Origin: Adineta steineri
Taxonomy: Eukaryota > Rotifera > Eurotatoria > Adinetida > Adinetidae
DNA length: 64,000 nt
Assembly (NCBI GenBank): GCA_905250115.1
Contig: CAJNOI010000056.1
Location: 62,001 to 126,000 of the forward strand
Direction: 5' to 3'
This document shows positions 55,611-64,000 of this stretch, piece by piece. Below the pieces are notes generated by a model. That model was not told the origin of the DNA. It saw only the letters and a program-made list of their open reading frames with translations, and did not search any database. A program made the translations under genes and the position numbers. The first letter of the stretch is position 1. Every line of letters starts with the position of its first letter.

Positions 55611-58600
55611 TTAATGACCAAAAAAATAAAATTGACTATATTGAGCACCATCACTTTCATCACGTGTTTTCGTGACTAATATTCGATAAGTTGAAAACCA
55701 TTTATCATTTAGAATATGTTGTTCTATTCCACATGAATTTCTACCTGGATCGATTTCAAGACCAGAGGATCCATTATAAATGAGAGTCCAATTTGATCCA
55801 ATCATTGGATCAGTTTCATTACTTCCTTCGATGGTTATCATCATTGGATCACGTTCTGGAAAATCATTTGCTGTACAAAAGTAAAATCCAAGTGCACAAG
55901 TAATACCACGACTAGGAGTGACAAAGAAACCTGCCCGAAACCATGCTTTCTCATCAAAATAATGATCAGTAGCATATTTACCATAACAAAAATATTTCGT
56001 TTGATTATTTAAATCAAATATATTTTCTGGTCCTTCATCAGGAGGAAATTGTCCGATTTGATAACCTGGGGTAACTGGAAAACTCTCACCACCTATTTCT
56101 GTACACCATATTGCATAAATAGGATCAGAAGGTCGAACTATATAATCAATCGGAATGACTAAATATGAAAATGAATTCATTTATAACTTATAATTGAACA
56201 AAAAAGAGACGTACATGGGATTGGCTCATCTGTTGTTGTTATCTTGTCTAAATAAAACATAATATTATACTGAGAAGATAGATTATTCTAATGATGATAA
56301 TATCAATAAAGACAAATGTAAACTGACCACTAATTATCTTCTTCAATTCGAAATAATTGAAAAAAAAAAGAATTTTATATAGATTCATTGATAGAAAAAA
56401 GAATTATTCATATATTTGATTTTGACTTTTCAACTTCTTAATTTTGAACTATCAACTTTGAGCTCTAGAAAAGTATATTTATTATTGTATTTCTATTGAA
56501 TTTGTATGTACACGAGAATTTAATAAAATAATAAAAAGGTTGATAAAGAAACTATGACTTACTACGAGCCACAGATTGTTGTACATGATTTGGTACAATC
56601 CATGTAACAGTTGAAGGAAGAGGTAACCATGTCTTTTGTTCCAATGGAAAATAATCTTCAAGAAGTACTTCAGCTCCAGCCATTTCTCGTGTTGGCCACG
56701 GATTAGCAAGAGAAAGTTGTGCAACAGCATTAGCTGATATTCTATTGGACGCAGATTGAATTTCTTCATCACTAATCAATCTATGTCGATGTGGCCAATC
56801 TGGACGATTTTGTAAAAGTGCACGGATACTTTGCAATTTTTCTTTGAGTGTACCAACATAATATTCATAACTACCGTTTAAATTAGAAAAGGTATTAGCC
56901 ACGTGAACACTCTCATCGATAGGATTATTTGTTATACGTAGAGAACGACCATGTTGTTCTCGTTGACGAAGACGAAGCATAAAATCTTCATAATCAAGAA
57001 AATCGAAATAAGTAAGAGGTTTACGAATTTGAATTCGTGAAGAATCTTGTTGAATAAATAGACGAGCAATGTTTCGAGATAGAGCCATTGCAGCTTTCAT
57101 ACCGGAATTCATTCCTCTACAATATAATATATTATTATTATTATTATTAAATTTTAAATTTCACTTCATATATTCATTTATTTCTATTAATTTTATCTTT
57201 TAACAAATAAAGACTTTTATCTAGAGTATTTCGATTTCTGAAAGATAAACTAAAAAGAAGTATCACTCAACATAGCTTCTTTTATATTTTTTTCTTAATT
57301 ATTTGTTTGTCCATTACTAGTAAATTTTAATTTCATATAATTTTATGTAGATGTTTTAACTGTTGAGACTATGCAGAGACACGAAATAAAATAAGAGTTA
57401 GAAAAAGTTCTTCTAACTCAATGATTAAGTCATATTCGACGTATCCTATCAAATTATACTATATTTGGGTGTTAATATAGTCAAATATAGAATAATCTTT
57501 GACAAATAAGTATGACGAGCTGACTAACTAGTAAAAATATACATCACGCAAGTCTTTTGTTCACAATTACCTTCCAGGCCAAAAATGAACAGCCATAGCT
57601 GCATCACCAGCAAGACATACTGGAATCTTCTTAGTTGTTTTTGTATCATTATTTAATGGAAATTCAAATTCTTTTACGACTGATGTTGCATGTTGAACAT
57701 TGATTTCGATGGGTAGAACTCGAAAAACAAATTTTTGAGGAATTTTAAAATAATCGAGACCTTGTCTTATTATAGTCCAGACAGGTGAATTAGGATATTT
57801 GTCAAAATTCAAAAGATTCACTCGTTCATTGCGTTCATTTCTTTTCAAGTGTTCTTGTAATTCATTATATTCATCAGAAGTTAAACGAACATTCAAATAT
57901 CCACGTCGACTAGTTGAAGAATTAACTAAATATCGAGTTTGACCAATAGTAAGAATACAATTAAGAGCTTGATGAAGAGGTTCTTCATCTGAAGAAACTT
58001 CAATTGGTATATTATAAGCAACACCACAAGCATATTCATTCGCTGCACGATGTAAATCAATCTTACAATAATTACGAACAAAAGAACCAACACCATCACT
58101 ACCGATTAAAACATCAAATTGACCTATATACAATTAAAGAAAAAATATAGTTAACAAGAAATATCCGTTATGTAAAAAAAATATTATCAATGAAATATGA
58201 AATTAGTATTTGTGACGAGATGCACTTACAATTTTTCCTTATACTTTCTAATCTTTTCGATTGAATACATTTGAAAAATCTTCGAACATCAGACTCTAAA
58301 TATTTCATTAATATTCTGTTGAGTTTTTAAAGAAATAGATTTTTTTATCGAAATTGTCTCAGTCAGTGAGAATTTAGACTTATTTGCTTATAGAATGTTA
58401 AATGAAATTTAGAAAAATTCTTCTATGTTTCATATTCGATGAAATAAAGAAGATGAAGATTTACCATTTAAAAGACGATCACTTTTTTCGTTTAAATTTT
58501 CAGGTACTAATACAATTTGTCCACTTTCAACAAATGGTTCAGCTAAGACTAATAATCGATCTTCAACTTCACGAATAGGAATATTTCTTGATGTTGGCCA

Positions 58601-58885
58601 TACACGTTCATTGATGTTAGCAAAAAGTCCAACTTGTATAAATGTAGGTAATTGATGAATAACATGATCTTGTAGAGTAACAACTTGATCTCGTCGATTA
58701 CGACCTTGTTCTTCACCTTGCCATTTCATTTTTCCATCACCATCAACATACCAACGTCCTTCATAAACATAGATTTTCGCATGAGTTTTCATCATTGTTG
58801 ATAACGATAAAGCAAATGTCATACCAACTGGACCTCCACCAGAAACCAATACGATTAATTGCTCAGAATTTAATTGAGAAGTCAT
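55611..58885 (-). CDS. FAD-dependent monooxygenase-like protein fused to a discoidin-like domain, five exons
   Basis: Exons 58885-58465, 58123-57571, 57116-56563, 56247-56215 (33 bp), 56158-55611; introns 341, 454, 315 and 56 bp; phases agree throughout, giving 702 residues. The first three exons are a class A flavoprotein monooxygenase-type fold: FAD Rossmann loop GGGPVG (16-21), GSDGVGS (DG motif, 148-154) and CLAGDAAMAVHFWPG (GD motif, 310-324), followed by a helical C-terminal region. The last exon is a discoidin/F5-8-like beta-sandwich ending at the stop, containing WTLIYNGSSGLEIDPGR. A CTAG acceptor at 58890-58889 lies only 3 nt before the ATG. No signal peptide, so the binding domain would be cytosolic unless start or exons differ. 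Whether exons 1-3 and 4-5 are one gene rests on splice phase and canonical GTAAGT...TTTAG, not on transcripts. Confidence 0.72.
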
Positions 58886-60017
58886 CTTCTAGAAAGAAAA
58901 TTATTATTCTTTAAAAACATAGTTATTAGAAGGGTGTGGATGAAGGTTAACAAAAACTGCATTCACATCCATGAAAATTCTCTCAAATCTAAAATCGATT
59001 TTGGAGGGATGACGAGATCTTAATATTAAATTATGATAAAATAACAATTCTTAAATTTAATATTACGAGCACACTATTAATATTGAATATATATCAGAAA
59101 AACAAATAGCTTACCACAAATCAAATAAAATGATTTTGAATGACGTCAAACGAACGACTATATGTATGAATATGTATGTCACACACTACTATTTCTTTTT
59201 TTTTTCATAAAATAACACGTTTTTTTCCCGTTATGATATGACAAAATCTTACCTTGTTCTCTCTTTCTTTCTTTCTTTCTTATTTTCGAATAAGACACTT
59301 ATTGATGGTAAACATATATTAAAGAAAATGAAAAAAAATACTTTTTCTTCGACAAAATAAAGTATGTATTTGCAAAATTATCATATTTAATTATAAAATT
59401 AAAATATTCTTTCACCTTGACTTCGACTCCACCCTATTGAAATAAAATTTTTAACATAAGTCCAATTTCCTAGTTATTGTTTCTACTTTTCATATACTTT
59501 TCAATAAATAATACATATATTCAAAAATGAAGATATATTTAATGAAATAAAATTGATTTTTCATCTTAATATGATTAATATATTATGCATAAAAATTAAC
59601 TCTTCCGATAAATTTAAGATAATAGTATATTATACATGAGAATAAGATTTCGAATGAATCACACTAGAATTATGAATAATTTTTTGTATCTCTACTCTAA
59701 CCATTTATTCTTTTATCGAATTGAAATTCCAAATTAGTTTTTTCATAAAATAGATTACTTAGAAAATTTACCATTTATTTCTTTTGTCGTAGAATCGACA
59801 AAGATAAATTTGAAAAATTCAACTACAGTATTCCGTATTAACATACATCAAGTAATTAATAGTGGATTATAAAAAGACTATTTCTGAATTCTGATCAACT
59901 ATATTATAATAAAAGAAAATCTCTTTGATATTTATACAATATTAATATAAGTTCATAAATATTTTAATTATCTCTCATATTAAGAGAGAAATTATATAGA
60001 AGAGTTGAAATCAATAA
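58886..60017. other. Intergenic
   Basis: AT-rich upstream region of the monooxygenase gene. Contains a TTTC microsatellite (about 59260-59280) and a TGACGTCA palindrome near 59140, both probably without meaning. No gene recognised. Confidence 0.45.
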
Positions 60018-60990
60018 ATGATAATATCCTTTGTCTTTGTTTTACTTTTAACAGCTACATATGGAGTTTTATCAAATATTGAAACGAATGATAATAATAG
60101 AATTAATTTAGTTAATCACATACTTGCTATTGTTAGAACTATTAACTATATACATTCAATGATAATTATGTGAAGTAAGTCATTTCACTGTTCTTTTTCA
60201 TGACAAGTATTTTTCTAGCTAGAATCTAACTTTATATTAGAACTAGAACTGCTTGAACAAATATCTTTACGTCTGATATGTTATTTATTGACTAATGTAT
60301 TTCATTTACTTATTAAAACACCAATGAAATAAGGAATGAAACGATTACATTATCTCGTAGTGTACTATCTATTTCATAAGATCATCACATCGGTGTTGAG
60401 TTTAAAACTAATGGTAATAGTTACTTTCGAGTAACTAATCAATACGATTATATTATAAAAAGCATAGTATATTCTATTAATTCCATAGAAATGACAAAGA
60501 AATATGTTATGTTCACTATTAAAAAGAGTAGATGAAGATGTATTGAATCATACATAGAAAGATTTTTTTAATTACTTTTTTCAGGTGAAACGATAGATTG
60601 TCTTTGCGGTATTTGGGATATCTCATTGGTAATAGTAAAGATTATAATCTTGATATAGTTTTGTAGGTCTATTAGTACACCTCTGAAACTCAATTAATTC
60701 TTATTCTGATCATGAAAAGCATATGATTTTTCTTGAAGCTTTATGTAAAGCATTTATAAAAGTAGTTGGAACATTTGTTTTTCTGTCTATGATTTGATAC
60801 ATGTTTATCTACTCGTTTCAACGATGAAGACCGTGTGTCTCTATCTCATTTCTATAAAAAGTAATTCAAAAAATGGACAATAATCATCTATTCTCTATGC
60901 TTTATAAAAATCGATTAGATCTTTTTTCTCATAAATTTCATACGACGGTATCATCTGAAATTATTTTTCCTTATTTACGAATATTTTAAT
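60018..60990 (+). pseudogene. Remnant of a small secreted-protein gene
   Basis: An ATG at 60018 opens a 51-codon frame with a good signal peptide (MIISFVFVLLLTATYGVLS), stopped by TGA at 60171-60173 right before a GTAAGT donor (60175). Downstream are open patches next to acceptor-like sites: after TATATTAG (LELLEQISLRLICYLL, about 60240-60330), after TTTTTTCAG (ETIDCLCGIWDIS, about 60585-60630), and further stretches to 60990 (HMIFLEALCKAFIKVVGTF; NNHLFSMLYKNRLDLFSHKF). They cannot be joined in one frame. It reads as a decayed gene; the family is unknown. Confidence 0.3.
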
Positions 60991-62935
60991 TTTTAAATTT
61001 TCCTAATATAGAGAATAGAGTCAATTTTAGATAATTTACCTTTTTTCTTTGGTACTTGTAAATGAAACTAAATGTTATATGTTAAAACTTTCTTTGAGGA
61101 AAGCAAACAAAAGATAGTTTAGAAGATCTTTTATATGAAAATGGATTTTTTAAAAAATAATTTTTATAAAATATTTTTTTAGCATTTATATACATGTTAA
61201 TATCTAAAGTTTTCCATCTTGCGGAGGTCTATTTACAGCAAAAATCCATCGGACGGGGGGCTGAAATATCTGTTTAAACCGGAGGTGTTTATTAATAGAA
61301 GTTTCGCTGTATATATATCGATAGTCGAACAATGATAGAAGTGAGACGAAAATTGAATTTTGCTCATAAGAACTGGATAATGAATTTTTAATAATAAAAT
61401 ATTGATTTCTTCATTTCTTGGAATTATGAAAAGATTGATCTACTAAAGAAACTTCCTATGATTTAAACATCCAAGCTTTGATTTTTGATTTTCTTTAACT
61501 TATTTAATTAGATAAAATAAAAAAGAAGGAGAAAAAAATTATTTTTCATTCATTGTATATGATTATTTATCTTAAAAATTCGATATCTTTTTTATGTTAT
61601 CAATAATAGAAGATCCATAAACTGAATCAACTCTCATTTTCTGAACTCTATATTTATAATCTAGGAAACGAATAATTGTATACTTTGATAAAAATGATAT
61701 ATTTCGAGAATATAACTCGTGCGTAAACAGACTTGCTTCTATATCTGATAAAAATCTTATTAATATTTTAGCTTTTTTTTGTCATTATATAATCGATTTC
61801 ATTTAATTTTTACATTATTATTATTATTATTATTGAAGAATATTATCAGATATAATTACTATCTTAATCATAAATATGGATATGGATTTATATTAAAAAA
61901 AGAAGTGAGAGTTTACTTAGAATATTCACAGGTTTCATCATCAAGAACAACTTTTCTTTTTTATCATGTATATAAATGACGTTCATTCTTTTCTAATTAT
62001 ATCATTCAAGCAAGATCAATTAGTAATGTCCTTTAAAATGTGATTCTATCTCGTCTGAAAACTCGCTTGTCAGCACTATTTAACATAATAATTTTATACA
62101 ATAAGTCAAAGTAATCATTCGTACATGAACCTTTTTTCATACAAAATCACACTTTTTAAATTTCTCACTTTATCTTAAACAGATAAAATAGCTAAATCAA
62201 GTTTTTCCTCACATAAATTATTCACGATTTCTGTCATATAATTCTACTAAAAAATTGTCGATTATAGTTCTATATTATAATTATAATTATTATGGAAACT
62301 AGCATAAATACAGTTAGCTTCATATTTTGCATTAATCTTGACAAAAAATCATACAAATAGATAGAAAAAACTACCATCTTGAAATTAAATTTTGTGATAT
62401 ATGATTGCTAATGTCTTTGGAAATAATATACAATAATAAGTTTAAATTTTCACAAAAAGAAGTTAGAAGAAAAGTTTTTCCTGACTTTCTAATTATATTA
62501 GAACAGATTTCGAAATCATCTGAATATTTTAAGTTGGTCGAACATAATTCTTACTTTTGCTAATAAAAAACTAACCGTTTACAGTATTTGATTTAAATGA
62601 TGAATTCAAAACAGTTAACACTGACGTGAGTAATAGTTTTCTATCATTTGACTTTTTAAAAAGTAAATTATTTCAAATGGCACTTTTGTTTATCAAGAGA
62701 TATTTTCGATATATTTAGAATATTTATTCGAATAAAAAGATTAAATGGTTAAACAATTTCAATAATAAATAACAACAGAGTTACAAAAACAACATTATAT
62801 AAGCATATGAACAAAGAAATTCAGTGCAACAGAGTGAACACTTAAAAATTACATGAATTTATTCCATTTCTTGAATGACTAGTGTAGTATTATATATTTT
62901 GGCGTATATTTCACTTAATTCAAAGATGCTTAGCT
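60991..62935. other. Long non-coding stretch
   Basis: About 1.9 kb, AT-rich, including the transposon end at 61215-61309 and an ATT repeat near 61815-61835. No gene recognised. Confidence 0.45.
61215..61309. mobile_element. Solitary end of a pogo/Tigger-like DNA transposon
   Basis: Read inward from 61309 the sequence starts CAGCGAAACTTCTATTAATA and continues with ACACCTCCGG, the style of pogo-like terminal repeats, and is followed outside by TA (61310-61311), their target dinucleotide. A related CGGAGGT-TATT block occurs at 61221-61235. GC content is well above the flanks. No opposite end was found, so this is a fragment at best. Confidence 0.35.
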
Positions 62936-63883
62936 CTAGGCAACTAATGGACGGATAGTATTTTGCTTCACTTTACAGATGATCAATGCAAAAAGTTTTT
63001 CTTTTAGCCCGGGCAATGTTATAAGAGTAGCATAGGGTAAAACCATAGATGGAACGTTTGCTAGAGGAAAAACATATGTATACGTGACATCGATGCTGAA
63101 AGTAGAAAATCTCAAAGCTTCGCCGAAGTAAAAAATAGTATAAGGAAGATTAAAGGTAAGATAATTAATAGAGATGAAAATAAATTGTATGACCATTTTC
63201 CGATATTTACGCCATCCATTTCCTTGCTGTAAACGACGTTTTTGTATAATAATACGAAGAAGAAGAGCAGCACCAAAAACGATAATAATCACGATTGGTA
63301 TAATATCATGAGCAATTAACATATACTGTGCTAATGAATCAGATATTGAATCCCAAAAACAGGCATTTCCACATAGAGTCTTAGTGCCATCATAAATACG
63401 ATCACAAGGATAAAAAAAGATCAAATAAACATAGAAAATTGGTGCATAGAGAGAAAACAATATAAGTGGGATATAGTGAAATAATAAACGTCCACGCGCT
63501 GTAGCAACTCGAGTTGAATGAAATATTAAAATATGTCGCTCGATCGATATCCATACTAATGAAAACGTAGCGCCATACCAAATTCCATAGAGTAAAAATT
63601 GATTTGTCAAACAAAAAGCAGGATTTAGTGGTGTTATGAATCCTAGTCTCAGAAAGTTCATTTGCATTGACACACCTATTGTGAGGTAAATAAAGTTGAA
63701 ATATAATATGACAATAACAGCATGGTTGTAAAGAACTTTGCGTACAGTTCGATTTCTCATTAGATGAAACAATACGAACAAATAACAAGGAACCGATACC
63801 AGTTGACCAAATAAGAATAGGCCGAATCTAGTCTCTGACCAACTAGATGGGGAAGAGACAGTTTGAACGCTTATATTGCTCAT
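62936..63883 (-). CDS. Rhodopsin-like seven-transmembrane receptor
   Basis: Intronless, 315 residues, seven hydrophobic helices. TM3 ends SIERHILIFH with ERH (115-117) at the DRY position; Cys91 precedes TM3; the second extracellular loop has several cysteines (CDRIYDGTKTLCGNACF). TM7 is degenerate (PYATLITLPGLKEKL), lacking a clear NPxxY. It is of the rotifer-expanded 7TM type and unrelated in detail to the receptor at 35408. Ligand unknown. An ATAG acceptor-like site (63887-63886) is just 2 nt before the ATG. Confidence 0.75.
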   Translation of the reverse strand: MSNISVQTVSSPSSWSETRFGLFLFGQLVSVPCYLFVLFHLMRNRTVRKVLYNHAVIVILYFNFIYLTIGVSMQMNFLRLGFITPLNPAFCLTNQFLLYGIWYGATFSLVWISIERHILIFHSTRVATARGRLLFHYIPLILFSLYAPIFYVYLIFFYPCDRIYDGTKTLCGNACFWDSISDSLAQYMLIAHDIIPIVIIIVFGAALLLRIIIQKRRLQQGNGWRKYRKMVIQFIFISINYLTFNLPYTIFYFGEALRFSTFSIDVTYTYVFPLANVPSMVLPYATLITLPGLKEKLFALIICKVKQNTIRPLVA

Positions 63884-64000
63884 ATCTATGTAGTTAGTTG
63901 TCTGTAGTAGACGGAAATATTATATCAGTTAAGAATTTAGTGATGTGAATGTGTTGAAAGAGAAGTGGCATTCTCTTCATCATGTTATGGTAATATGCTC

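Noticed and set aside
59138..59148. TGACGTCA palindrome (CRE-like).
   Set aside because: A single 8-bp palindrome about 250 bp from a gene start is expected by chance in 64 kb.
1..64000. CRISPR arrays, bacterial operons, rRNA genes.
   Set aside because: No regularly spaced repeats, no Shine-Dalgarno-linked gene strings and no rRNA-like conserved blocks were seen; introns show the DNA is eukaryotic.

Overview
The window is nuclear DNA of a small, gene-dense, AT-rich animal genome. The best guess is a bdelloid rotifer. This is an inference from several features: GT-AG introns mostly 47-75 bp long, metazoan domain mixes (MACPF, NHL, TIR, 7TM receptors), many intronless genes of bacterial or fungal character, a hAT transposon, and a T-rich AG site just upstream of the ATG in most genes with no visible 5' exon, as expected if messages receive a trans-spliced leader. 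No CRISPR array, rRNA, convincing tRNA or viral gene was seen.

Layout, left to right. 0-6 kb: a fungal-type delta-9 desaturase with a C-terminal cytochrome b5 domain, then convergently a 1367-residue intronless protein joining a membrane region, a CYP74-like P450 and a lipoxygenase-like domain. 8-13 kb: a methyltransferase, a complete non-autonomous hAT transposon with perfect 8-bp target duplications and a smaller nested element, and an extended SDR reductase. 13-17 kb: a seven-exon endoglycoceramidase-like GH5 enzyme and a four-exon TIR plus beta-trefoil lectin protein. 20-27 kb: a beta-lactamase-fold serine hydrolase and a roughly 1600-residue secreted protein combining NHL propeller, MACPF, EGF, discoidin-like and PI-PLC-X domains. 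27-36 kb: mostly non-coding, with a PI31-type FP-domain gene, retroelement relics and a 7TM receptor. 39-42 kb: a double ZZ-finger protein with Cys-containing tandem repeats and a small secreted Cys-rich peptide. 45-49 kb: a STELLO-like type II membrane protein and a wax-synthase-like acyltransferase. 51-58 kb: an eRF1 paralogue with the catalytic GGQ changed to GGA, a secreted helical protein, and an FAD monooxygenase fused to the same discoidin-like domain seen in the MACPF protein. The right end holds a decayed small gene, a transposon end and a second 7TM receptor.

Functionally, lipid chemistry recurs: fatty-acid desaturation, oxylipin-type P450/LOX, glycosphingolipid hydrolysis, PI-PLC and wax-ester synthesis. 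I see no evidence that these genes form a co-regulated cluster; they lie on both strands with independent 5' ends. Four genes carry a single-base reading-frame break, three of them in A8/A9 runs. This looks more like homopolymer sequence error than four independent pseudogenes, but the sequence alone cannot decide.
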